Of a stretch of 64,000 nucleotides of DNA, positions 53,967 through 62,462 are shown piece after piece. Source of the DNA: Bog-473 sp963779735 (GTDB lineage Bacteria; Actinomycetota; Acidimicrobiia; Acidimicrobiales; RAAP-2); assembly GCA_963779735.1 (NCBI GenBank), contig CAVZZJ010000006.1, forward strand, positions 1 through 64,000, in the 5' to 3' direction. The translations under genes were made by a program, and so were the position numbers. Position 1 is the stretch's first letter. Every line of letters starts with the position of its first letter. Below the pieces are notes generated by a model. It worked only from the letters and a program-made list of their open reading frames with translations, did not search any database and had not been told where the DNA came from.

Positions 53967-54676
53967 CCGGACAGGCGTGTCGCGGCGTCGGCGACCAGGC
54001 GACCCAGCCGCTCGTGACTGGAGACGGGCATGCGCTCCGTCGGCGCGCTTATGGCTAACACCGCAGCCGGATGTCCGCGTCGGTTGAGGACGGCGGCGGC
54101 CACGGCGCTGGCGTACTCAGCGACGTCTCCGTAATTGAGCGACCATCCCCGGGAGCGCACCTCGTCGAGGGTGGCCAGTAGCTCCGACGACGGCGGTTCT
54201 CCGAGGAAGGAGCGGAGGTCGTCGGGTTCGAGGTGTGCCAGGGCGGCGAGGCCGGCGGCGCTCAACGAGGGGATCACCATCCCGACCCTGGGCACGGTGC
54301 GCATGAGGTGACTGCTCTCGACGACGTCCAATGTGACCACCCGGTCCAAATCGAGTGCAGCCAGGAGCACCGATTCACCCGTTTCGTCGCGGAGGTGCTC
54401 CAGGGCGGCACACGCTCGTTGGCGCAGATCAGATCGGCGCTCCGCCTCGTGGGCGACAACGAGCATGCGGGTGGTCAGCTCCCATTTCGTCGCGCCCGTG
54501 TCGGCAGCCCGCCGGATCCAGCCCTCGGTGGCCAGCGTGGTCAGGGCCCGGTGGATCCCACTCTTCTCCAGCTCAAGCGTGCGGACCAGCTCGCTGAGCC
54601 CAACCGGCTGCTGGACGGCGACGGCTTCGAGCACGGCGAGGACCCGCGAACCGCTGCGAAGTTGTTTGACCGCCAC
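53963..54676 (-). CDS. IclR-family transcriptional regulator
   Basis: A 237-residue regulator. The N-terminal winged helix (SRVLAVLEAVAVQQPVGLSE, LEKSGIHRALTTLATEGWIR) is followed by a GAF-like effector domain (GESVLLAALDLDRVVTLDVV, SLSAAGLAALAHLEPDDL). ATG 54676. It is divergent from the UGSC operon with a palindromic site between them. It likely controls the surrounding catabolic genes in response to a pathway intermediate. Confidence 0.92.
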   Translation of the reverse strand: MAVKQLRSGSRVLAVLEAVAVQQPVGLSELVRTLELEKSGIHRALTTLATEGWIRRAADTGATKWELTTRMLVVAHEAERRSDLRQRACAALEHLRDETGESVLLAALDLDRVVTLDVVESSHLMRTVPRVGMVIPSLSAAGLAALAHLEPDDLRSFLGEPPSSELLATLDEVRSRGWSLNYGDVAEYASAVAAAVLNRRGHPAAVLAISAPTERMPVSSHERLGRLVADAATRLSG

Positions 54677-54689
54677 GATACTCCTGCGT

Positions 54690-54732
54690 ATAGTGAGATC
54701 ACTATTTGAAACAGCATATCATATAGTGAGAT
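54690..54732. promoter_or_regulatory. Palindromic operator in the iclR-UGSC intergenic region
   Basis: A perfect inverted repeat ATAGTGA-GA-TCACTAT spans 54690-54705, and a further ATAGTGAGAT half site lies at 54723-54732, about two helical turns further on. The AT-rich tract between them would hold the -10 regions. Symmetric 14-16 bp sites in divergent promoters are typical of IclR regulators. Confidence 0.75.
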
Positions 54733-54754
54733 GCTGGCGGAACAGGAGATGTCC

Positions 54755-55301
54755 ATGACCGTCCTCACGTTGGATCCCACCACGAGCACGCCGGAGGCCG
54801 GTGACGCACCGGTACTGGCGCCGCGACCGGCCAACCTAGAGGGCCAGGTGCTGGGCATCGTGGCCAACGGGCTCGGAATCTCCGAGGTGATGTTCGATGC
54901 GCTGGCCGCTGTGCTCTGTGAGGAGCATGGGGTGCGCGACGTCGTCAAGGTGGTGAAGCCCAGCGTCGCCGTGCCTCCGTGGCCGGAGCAGTGGGAAGAG
55001 ATCACCGGCCAGGCCACCTTGGCGGTTACTGGGTTCGGTGGGTGCGGGAGTTGCAGCACGCGGTCGATGCGGGATGCCATCGACCTGGAGGCAAAGGGGA
55101 TCCCCTCCGTGTGCGTGGTGCACAGCGCGCTCGGTGCCCGCCGTCCGGGCGCTGGCACGCCTTGTCGGTGCGCCCGACTACCCGATCGTGGTGGTCGATT
55201 ACCCGCATAACCCGACGGCCATGTGGGACAAGGACGAAGCCGCCGCGGTCGGGTCGCAGGTGGTCGAAGGCGTGTATCGCTGCCTAACCGCGGGGCACTG
55301 A
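54755..55301 (+). pseudogene. UGSC-like (seleno)protein homologue with a frameshift
   Basis: ATG 54755 has AGGAG six bases upstream, so I prefer it to ATG 54731, which overlaps the operator. ANGLGISEVMFDALAAVLCE and the motif GFGGCGSCSTRSMRDAIDLE match UGSC-domain proteins, where the first residue of the CGSC motif is Sec in some members and Cys here. The frame breaks at about 55125. VPAVRALARLVGAPDYPIVV, VDYPHNPTAMW and a stop at 55299 follow in the next frame. Total about 181 residues. First gene of the operon under the IclR site. Function unknown; a thiol redox role is possible. Confidence 0.75.
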
Positions 55302-55337
55302 CGCCTCAGGGTCTTACGCATCGAGGCACCGTCCATC

Positions 55338-56324
55338 ATGTCGTTTGTCTCACCGGTCCACTCGTTCGAGGACGAGGAAGCTGCGAGCGAGGGCTACTTC
55401 CAGCTCGGCTTCACCGACGGGCTTCCCGTCATCGCACCCACCGAACCGCGGGTCACCGCAATGCTCGCTTCGGCGCGCCTCGGGCCGGGAGAGGTGCTGG
55501 GGGAGGTGCCCACGCGCAACGTGACGGTGGCGGCTGAGAAGGTCGCCATCAACGCGGTGATGGCGGGGTGCCGTCCCGAGTACTTTCCGGTCGTGGTTGC
55601 CGCCGTGCGAGCATTTCTCCAGCCCAAAGCCAATGCCCACTCGACGACCGCGACACTGGCCGGCGCGGCTCACGCTGTTATCGTCAACGGACCGGCACGC
55701 ACGGAACTGGACATCGTGTCGGGCCAGGCCTGCTTCGGTCCAGGGTTCCGCGCCAACGCCACCATCGGCCGTGCACTCCGACTGGTCATCCGCAACGTGT
55801 GCCGCACGGTGCCCGGCGATCTCGATCGCGCGAGTTTCAGTTGGCCCCTGCGGTACTCGTTCTGCTTCGGCGAGAACGAGGAGGCCAGCGAATGGACACC
55901 CCTGCACGTCCAGTTCGGCTACGCCCGGGACGAGAGCGTCGTGACCATCCAGTCGATCTTTTCGCTCGTGGCGCTCTTCGAGTTTGATCCCTCCCCTCAG
56001 TCGATTCTCCGGACGTTCGCGCACTTGACGCGGGCGTATGGCATGGGCCGCGACGACTTCGTCGGGAACGCTCGCAGCCTCGTCTATGTCATGGGTCCCG
56101 AACACCAGCGACGTTTTGTTAACGAGGGCTGGGCGAAGGAGCGGGTCAGCGAGGCGTTGTGGTCCCTCCTCACCGCGCCAGCCACCGGGCCCTACGACCG
56201 CCACGTCGACGTCACAGGACCGGAGAACGTGCTGCTGGTTGCCGCCGGCGGGCCCGGGATCGCGCAGTCGTGGCTTCTCCTGCCCCACTTGGCGGCGCCG
56301 ACGCACGAGCGCATCGGGCGGTAA
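55338..56324 (+). CDS. Conserved hypothetical protein, UGSC-associated
   Basis: A 328-residue protein with clear coding character but no function I can name. Features: GYFQLGFTDGLPVIAPTEPR at the N-terminus, VAAEKVAINAVMAGCRPEYF, then FPVVVAA, then TTATLAGAAHAVIVNGPA, CRTVPGDLDRASFSWPLRYS and a glycine-rich VLLVAAGGPGIAQSW near the end. No signal peptide or membrane segment. Starts 36 bp after the UGSC gene, and I believe related genes accompany UGSC proteins elsewhere, but I cannot verify that here. Probably soluble and part of the same pathway. Confidence 0.75.
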   Translation: MSFVSPVHSFEDEEAASEGYFQLGFTDGLPVIAPTEPRVTAMLASARLGPGEVLGEVPTRNVTVAAEKVAINAVMAGCRPEYFPVVVAAVRAFLQPKANAHSTTATLAGAAHAVIVNGPARTELDIVSGQACFGPGFRANATIGRALRLVIRNVCRTVPGDLDRASFSWPLRYSFCFGENEEASEWTPLHVQFGYARDESVVTIQSIFSLVALFEFDPSPQSILRTFAHLTRAYGMGRDDFVGNARSLVYVMGPEHQRRFVNEGWAKERVSEALWSLLTAPATGPYDRHVDVTGPENVLLVAAGGPGIAQSWLLLPHLAAPTHERIGR

Positions 56325-56326
56325 GG

Positions 56327-56587
56327 GTGACTGAAGCTGAGGACTTGGGACCTGCCGCACGCGGCGTGCTCGACGAACTGTCGGAGATCCTGCGGGCCGA
56401 CGGAGCGGAACTCCGGGTCCGCACCGCGAGCACCGCGTCTATTACTTTCGAACTTGATCTGTCGAACTCAAGTTGCCCGGAGTGCGTCATGCCCCGGGAA
56501 CTTCTCGTCGACATCTATCGCTCGCGGCTGGCCGAGGTGGATCCCGACATCCTGTCCGTCGTGATTATCGACCCACGGGAGACGTGA
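56327..56587 (+). CDS. Small CxxC protein
   Basis: An 86-residue protein from GTG 56327, 2 bp after the previous stop. NSSCPECVMPRELLVDIYRS holds a C-x2-C pair, and the end DPDILSVVIIDPRET resembles NifU C-terminal-like or thioredoxin-like small domains. The TGA overlaps the next start (GTGA). I cannot name the function; a metal or thiol role in the UGSC operon fits. Confidence 0.65.
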   Translation: MTEAEDLGPAARGVLDELSEILRADGAELRVRTASTASITFELDLSNSSCPECVMPRELLVDIYRSRLAEVDPDILSVVIIDPRET

Positions 56588-56928
56588 TCGCGGACATGAT
56601 CGACCACATGGATTGGCATGACCTGGCACTCGTCGAGCCGGAAGGAAGGGCCCAGGTGGAGTGGGTGCACTCCGTCGCTCAGGTGGCCGACAAGGCGATG
56701 TACAAACACGCCAACTCGTGGTACCTGGGAGCGAACTTCCCGGGCGGACTCCGGGTGTTCATGCCGCACATGGCGGGCTTCAACGGGTATGCGGAACGGT
56801 ACAAGGCGATCAGAGCCGACGGCTACGCCGGAGTCAGCGTCTCGGGAGTGACGCGAGACTCCGATCAATCAGTAGGCCAACAAATGGCCCGACGCATGAG
56901 GACGGATGTCTCGAAGGGAGTCGACTAG
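56584..56928 (+). pseudogene. Baeyer-Villiger monooxygenase C-terminal fragment
   Basis: About 114 codons from GTG 56584. VEWVHSVAQVADKAMYKHAN, SWYLGANFPGG, RVFMPHMAGFNGYAERYKAI and DGYAGVSV are the conserved end of flavin-dependent cyclohexanone-monooxygenase-like BVMOs. The FAD- and NADP-binding parts (about 430 residues) are missing, so this is a deletion remnant, although it is neatly fitted with a GTGA overlap to the gene before it. Confidence 0.75.
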
Positions 56929-56931
56929 TCC

Positions 56932-57631
56932 ATGGCGGGCGTAGTGTTGGTGCACGGTGCCTGGCACGGCGCGTGGTGCTGGGACGGGGTGGTCGACGAG
57001 TTGGCGGCTGCCGGCGTGCCTGTGACCGCAGTGGAGCTCCCGTTGACCGGTGTCGATAAGGATGTCGCCGCGACCCGTCGAGCCATCTTGCGCTGTGGTG
57101 ACGACGTGGTCGTGCTCGGTCACTCCTACGGCGGGCTGGTTGTCTCAGAGGCAGCCAGCGGCATGTCGGAGGTTTCGCACCTCGTCTACCTGGCCGCGTT
57201 GATGCTCGACACTGGGGAGGACATGGTCGAGCTCATGGCCGAGCACGAGAGTGAGATGCTGGGCATCGGCGTGCCGGAGGGTGACGGGTTCGTCGTCGAA
57301 CGGGCTCGGGCCCCTGAGCTGTTGTACGGGGACTCGGACGAAGCGGTGGTCGCGTCGGTATTGCCCCGCCTGAGGCCGATGCATCTTCACGGTGAGCTCC
57401 GGGTCGAGCGCCTGCCGGCGTGGCGCGACACGCCATCGACGTACGTAGTCTGTTCGAACGACCGAGCCATTCCCCCTGCCCTCCAGAGGCAGATGGCGAC
57501 GAGGGCGGACACGGTGGTGGAGTGGCCCACGGATCACTCTCCGTTCCTGACTAAGGCCGGCGGCCATCGCGGAGCTGGTTGGAGGTGCCGTTCGGCGGCT
57601 GACGATGAAGCCCCGCGCTTCGGGATCGTGA
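56932..57631 (+). CDS. Alpha/beta hydrolase (esterase/HNL-like), C-terminal frameshift
   Basis: About 233 residues if one extra G at about 57556 is removed. VVLVHGAWHGAWCWDGVVDE opens the fold, the nucleophile elbow is VVLGHSYGGLVVSEAA with Ser, the acid in YVVCSNDRAIPPALQRQMAT, and the His in WPTDHSPFLTK. After LTK the frame as given runs on to 57768 with no homology. In the corrected frame PAAIAELVGGAVRRL follows and the stop is at 57629-57631. ATG 56932, 3 bp after the BVMO fragment. Possible substrate: the ester or lactone made by a BVMO (inference). Confidence 0.82.
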
Positions 57632-57650
57632 TGTCGGGCGGCGCGGAGGC

Positions 57651-58273
57651 TCAGCGGAGTCGATACCTTATTGGGATGCTCTTGGGGCCCTGGACGAAGT
57701 TGGCCCGTATCCACATGGGCTCGCCCGCCAGTTCGAGGTGCTCCAGGCGCCCGAGGAGTTCGCTGTAAAAGGAACGGATCCCCATGCGGGGCCAGGTGTG
57801 CCCGAGGCAGAAGCGCCGGCCGAACCGAAGGCGGGTGGTTGGCCTGACTCGCCCGACGCACGTCCAGTCGGTGCGGGTCGGGAAACACCGTCTCGTCGCG
57901 AGTAGCCGAGGCGAACGAGAGCAGGACGAGCTCACCCGGCTAGATCGTGATGTCGCGAGGGGGAACGGGTCCTGGCAGGTTCACAAGAAGTCCTTCGCCG
58001 GCGCGACGTATCGGATCAGTTCGTCGGTTGCCTGGCTGATCGGCTCCGCTTCGCCTGGAGCAAAGCAAGCTGGTCGGAGTGCTCGAGGAGGGCCAGCAGC
58101 GCACCACCGATGACGTTCGACTTCGTGTCATGACCCGCCGTGGCGATGATCAGATAGAAACCAAAGATGTCCATGTCCGGCAACGGCGCCCCATCGATCT
58201 GCGCCCTGGCGATCACGGCGGGCAGGTCGCTGGTGGGATGGGCGCGGTTCTCGGATGTGATGGGTCTGTCCAT
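57651..58273 (-). pseudogene. Cytochrome P450 pseudogene, C-terminal half
   Basis: GAPLPDMDIFGFYLIIATAG followed by HDTKSNVIGGALLALLEH is the I-helix of a CYP125/142-like P450, with Lys for the usual Thr. Then NLPGPVPPRDITI is followed by an in-frame stop, then PGELVLLSFASATRDETVFP, then a degraded haem loop FGRRFCLGHTWPRMG and SELLGRLEHLELAGEP. There are at least two frameshifts and one stop. The N-terminal half is absent. Confidence 0.8.
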
Positions 58274-58469
58274 ATGTCCTGCCAGTAGTGGTTGTGCTGT
58301 CGGTACTGATTGCGCCAGTAGGCCGACTGCTGGACTGTCAGGGCCACGCCCGGCATTCGAGAATCGGTACGGGAGTTACATCCCCGGCGAAACCGTTGTC
58401 GTTGGATGCCCGCGCGACGTGTTCGAAGGGCATCGCTCGATTCTCTAACGACTCGATGCACGTGCTGAG
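58274..58469. other. Intergenic between P450 pseudogene and synthetase
   Basis: About 195 bp. It probably contains the lost N-terminal part of the P450 and the end of the synthetase transcript. No readable motif. Confidence 0.3.
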
Positions 58470-60101
58470 CTAGGTTTCCGCCGTGGGGTACGGGCCCTCC
58501 GACTCAAGCAATCGCTTTAGTACCTTTCCGACGGCGTTGCGAGGCAGAGGTTCAGATCGAACCAATACCTCTTTCGGAACCTTGAAATAGGCCAGTCGTC
58601 CTACGCAGTATGAGCGAATCTCGGATCCGGAGAGATCCGATCCGGGGCGTAGGTACACGGAAGCCTGCACGATTTGTCCAAACTCCTCGTCGTCTCGACC
58701 ATAGACTGCTGCCTCAAGCACATCGGGGTGTCGTTCGAGGCATGTCTCCACTTCAGCCGGGTAGATGTTCTCACCGCCGCGGATGATCAGGTCACGGATG
58801 CGTGAGGCCACGAATAGCAATCCACCCTCGAGCCGTCCGTAGTCTTCGGTCCGCAACCATCGGTCCGGGCCGAGCCCCGCCTCAGCGGCATCCGATGGGC
58901 CCAAGTACTCCTTCATCACGATCGGGCTTCTGACGCAGATGACGCCAATCTCCCCCTCAGCGGCCGGCGTGCCGTCTGACCACTCGATCCGCACTTCGAT
59001 GGTAGGAAGCGGAGGCCCGACACAGTCCTCGGCAATTCGCAGCATGAAATTTGAAGCATGGCTAACCAGACCCCCACTCTCCGTCATGCCATAACCTGAT
59101 GCGAACGTGTCCTTTAGGTGAGGAAACCGGCGCTCGGTAAGGGCTATAAGGCTCGGTGTCGAAGCCGATCCACCAATCCCGACCTGGCGAATCTGTGATC
59201 TGTCGAATTGGTCTAGGCGAGGCGACTCCATCAGTCGAGCGATGTGCATTGAGGCACCAGCCCACATGGTGATGCCCTCATTCTCCGATAACTCGATGAT
59301 GCGTCCAGCCTCGAACCTCCCAGTCGGCCACACGGTCGTATGGCCGAAAGCCAGGGCACTAAGAAACGACCCGAACCCCGAAATGTGGAAAAGCGGGAAG
59401 ACGGCGAGTCGGATGACTGGGACACCGTCCGCGCCAATCCCAGCCTGCGCTGCGGCTCGAGCTCCGATGAGCATGGTTAGTTGCACGAAGCCGATAAGAC
59501 ATCGATGTGTCAGTACCACCGCTTTAGGACGACCCGATGTGCCGCTCGTGAATAGGATCAGCGCTGGATCGTCCTCACCGACTGCGAACAGCTCCTCAGG
59601 GGCCATGAGGGGAGTTGAGCTTATTTCGGAGACATCCTGGACGAAAAGCTCACCGTCGACGACCGTCGCCGCTTGCTCGTCGTTCGGCAAAATAGCCCGT
59701 CGCTTCGAATCAACCACGATCGCAACCGGCTCCGTCAGATCGAGCGCCAGCCGCATATCTTCTGGCGTCCACCAGCTGTTCATCGCCACGACGACTGCTC
59801 CCAAAGACAGCGCGGCTGAAGCAGTGATAACCCAGCCAGGACCGTTCTTCGCACAAATGGCGATCTGGTCTCCCTTGCGGATCTTGAGCTCACGGCGCAT
59901 CTTTTCCGCTGTCGACAAGACTCGATCGCGAAACTCGGCAAACGAGACGCGTGGACCACCCTCAAAGACCAAAAACTCCCTCTCCCCGAACAGCGCCGAG
60001 GACTCCAGCAGTTCAAGAAAGTTTCGCTTCCGGCTTCGGAAGACCTGCATCGGCTCGCCAAGAACGGTGCGCAACTGGCTGAGGATCTCGCGTACCGACA
60101 C
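58470..60101 (-). CDS. AMP-forming acyl-CoA synthetase
   Basis: A 543-residue acyl-CoA ligase. A3 LILFTSGTSGRPKAVVLTH near residue 190, A5 GYGMTESGGLVSH near 340, A8 ASRIRDLIIRGGENIYPAEV near 445, and A10 PLPRNAVGKVLKRLL with the catalytic Lys near 530. GTG 60101 (SVREILSQL). It is an orphan next to the dead P450 and an aminoglycoside-phosphotransferase-like scrap. It is the second complete synthetase in the window. Confidence 0.92.
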   Translation of the reverse strand: MSVREILSQLRTVLGEPMQVFRSRKRNFLELLESSALFGEREFLVFEGGPRVSFAEFRDRVLSTAEKMRRELKIRKGDQIAICAKNGPGWVITASAALSLGAVVVAMNSWWTPEDMRLALDLTEPVAIVVDSKRRAILPNDEQAATVVDGELFVQDVSEISSTPLMAPEELFAVGEDDPALILFTSGTSGRPKAVVLTHRCLIGFVQLTMLIGARAAAQAGIGADGVPVIRLAVFPLFHISGFGSFLSALAFGHTTVWPTGRFEAGRIIELSENEGITMWAGASMHIARLMESPRLDQFDRSQIRQVGIGGSASTPSLIALTERRFPHLKDTFASGYGMTESGGLVSHASNFMLRIAEDCVGPPLPTIEVRIEWSDGTPAAEGEIGVICVRSPIVMKEYLGPSDAAEAGLGPDRWLRTEDYGRLEGGLLFVASRIRDLIIRGGENIYPAEVETCLERHPDVLEAAVYGRDDEEFGQIVQASVYLRPGSDLSGSEIRSYCVGRLAYFKVPKEVLVRSEPLPRNAVGKVLKRLLESEGPYPTAET

Positions 60102-60439
60102 AAGTCGGTGAAGCCAATTGCCTACTGCGGCGACGGCTATCCCGTTGGGATTTCAATCCGATCCTTACGACCTCGGCTGGGATCCCCCTCGCATCATGTC
60201 CTCCGCATTCATGTGGTACATAAACGAGCCACGATTGCTGGAGGACCTCGAGGGTTGGAGCGGAATCGACCAAACTGCGGATCCGCGTTGATGCGGTGGC
60301 CTCTGCGGCTCGCAACCTGGCTCGCCCCCACGGGTCCCGGCGCTGGGTCGAGACGTTGTGGCAGTCCTCGTGTGCAATGCGCCCGGATGTTGAGCCAGGC
60401 CGATTCACGGCCGATCTGGTCTCCGGAGCGCTCCCCAGT
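60102..60439. other. No intact gene recognised
   Basis: About 340 bp upstream of the synthetase. Short coding-like strings (DLGWDPPRIMSSAFMWYINE on the plus strand) suggest decayed DNA, but I cannot assign them. Confidence 0.3.
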
Positions 60440-60664
60440 TGACTTGAAGCTGGGACCGGAGCTGACTGACGAGGATCGCCGGACTCGGTACGAGGCCGCG
60501 GACGTCATGGCGGACTTCCTTGGTGCTCGGCCTGGCGGTTCTCGCCCATTCACGGGGACTACCGCCTCAACAATCTGCTGCTGGGAACGGCCGGCCGAGT
60601 CACGGCGGTGGACTGGCAGACGTTGGCGGTACGCCTTCAGGCCCGCGACCTGGCGTACCTGATC
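60440..60664 (+). pseudogene. APH-family phosphotransferase remnant
   Basis: The plus strand reads IHGDYRLNNLLLGTAGRVTA, then VDWQTLAVRLQARDLAYLIA. This is the catalytic loop (HGDxxxxN) and DxD-region (VDWQ) of the aminoglycoside-phosphotransferase/CHK-like family, of the kind present in actinobacterial catabolic clusters. It is cut off by the IS1380 element at about 60665. Confidence 0.65.
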
Positions 60665-61949
60665 GCTGGCCCATGGCCACGCCAGCGGTGCGCGCAGCAG
60701 CAGCGGGCGTCCCGAGCGACTGATCAGGCGACCGGGGATGGACAGGTAGCGGGTGCGCACCGTGCGGGCCACCACGAGCTGGTCCTCAGGGGTGAGCTCG
60801 CCGAGCAGGGCGGACCAGCGGATGAGGTTTTGGGCCAGGGCGGCGCAGAGGAGGCAGGCGGCGTTGGCGGAGAAGTTGCCCGACGGAACGTGCTCGAGTC
60901 CTGCACCCTCCTTGAGATCCCTGATGGCCAGTTCGACGCGGGCGTGGGAGCGGTGGAAGGCGTCGACGTCGACGGCGTCACCTTGCAGATCGGTCACGAA
61001 GGCGAAGTGACGCCACTCGGGCCACAGCGTCACCTGGGCGCCGACGAGCCGGGTCCGACGCACGATGAGGCGGCGTCCTTTGTAATCCCACTCGGCCACC
61101 TCGGCCATTCCCTCGGGGGTGTACTCGATCGGGGTCCAGGCGTCCTCGTCGATGGTCGCGATGGTGCTGAGCACGGACTTCACCATGCGCACGCCCATCG
61201 TGTAGCCGACGTCCAGGCGCTCGAGCGTGGCGATGGTCGTGTGGGACCAAAATCCCGAGTCAAAGCGCATGATCAGTTCGCCCGCCGCACAGGCCCGGCG
61301 AAGCCGGGCCACCAGTTCTTCGACGAAACGCTTGGTGCCGCGCTGGGTGTTGGCCGTGCCCTTTCGCATCCGGACATGGAGGAGCTCACCGGTGGCCGCC
61401 AAGGTGGCGAGCAGGGGGTGGTAACAAAGCCGCTTGGTGTAGCCGAAGCCGGCACCGTGCTTGGCTTTGCCGCACACCTCACAGATGGTCGAGTCGAGGT
61501 CGACGACACACTGTCCTTCACCGGGACCTGCTCCGAGGGCCCAGGCCCGGTGAAGTGCCTCGGCGAGGACGGCGTCGGGGGTCGAGGGTAGCGTGACAAC
61601 GTGCTGCGCCCGTCGACGGTGCCATCACCCGGTGAGGAAGCACTGAAGAAGTGGCCCCTGCGCGCAACATGTCGGCGTGGTCGATGTGGCTGGCCCCGGC
61701 CACCATGGCGTGCACCAAGGTGAGCACCTTGCGACCGGGCAGCGCACCTCCGATCCGACCAGAGAGGTCAACCGTGGCGTTGATCAGGCGCTCGAGACCG
61801 AGACGAGCGACCAGCGTCGCCACCAACAACAACCCGGCATTGGCCACCAGGTTCGGCTCGTCGAAGGTCACCTTGATGCGGTCGATTCCGCGCGATACTG
61901 GCTTCACAGAAAGTGCCTCCTGGTGCTGGAGTGAATGGTGACGTCGCAA
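60665..61949 (-). pseudogene. IS1380-family transposase, frameshifted and truncated
   Basis: The N-terminal part (IDRIKVTFDEPNLVANAGLL, LPGRKVLTLVHAMVAGASHI) is in one frame from 61949. After a shift near 61625 the core continues with AVLAEALHRAWALG, VVDLDSTICEVCGKAKHGAG, LIMRFDSGFWSHTTIATLER and VELAIRDLKEGAGLEHVPSG. The segment around GTFLRAFTFGHVRQ, expected between them, is missing. The C-terminal Arg-rich end is replaced by unrelated reading from about 60665. Confidence 0.85.
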
Positions 61950-61984
61950 TCACAATTCTTCCAGGCAGGGAGGCACTTTCCGAC
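60665..61984 (-). mobile_element. IS1380-family element, 3' truncated
   Basis: The right terminus lies near 61960-61984 (CCAGGCAGGGAGGCACTTTC). The left terminus is not found: the transposase runs directly into a phosphotransferase remnant at about 60665. Internal frameshift as well. It is therefore a dead partial element. Confidence 0.7.
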
Positions 61985-62462
61985 GGATGCGCGGCTACCT
62001 CACCGGGTCATTGGTCGGTGGTTCGAGGCTTAGTTTCGGGTCGGTCAAACACTACGATTCGGGTCCCATCCTCGTGAGATTGACCAGCACAGGCTTACCT
62101 ACTTCGCTGTCCGGTCGATCTCGGCTCATTTCTCATCTCAACTTTCGCAGCAATCGATCCGAGCAACCCATCCACTCACCCGACCTCCCGACGAGACCGG
62201 TCAAGCGGCGGACCCAATCTCGCTCGTTCTGGCCCATGCCGGCAGTGCAGAACCGGGCAGGACCAAAGGCGCTCGGGTTAGTCCGGCATCTCTGAGCCGA
62301 GCCCGGCGGGTCCCCGACGTCGATACGGTGTTGTGGGTACGCGGATCAAGACGTACAGTGTATAGTAAAGATCCGCAAATCCATATCCTGGCAATACCGA
62401 AGTTCGCATCGCGATTGCTACCAACATGAAGTCGCCCGCGATGACAACGACAGGGGGCGCGC
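61985..62462. other. Intergenic upstream of an amidohydrolase
   Basis: About 480 bp with low-information sequence. A region near 62345 (TACAGTGTATAGTA) is AT-richer and could hold a promoter for the amidohydrolase. No gene was recognised. Confidence 0.35.

Noticed and set aside
55350..56360. 336-residue minus-strand frame
   Set aside because: Overlaps the plus-strand UGSC-associated gene, which has operon spacing and better protein character.
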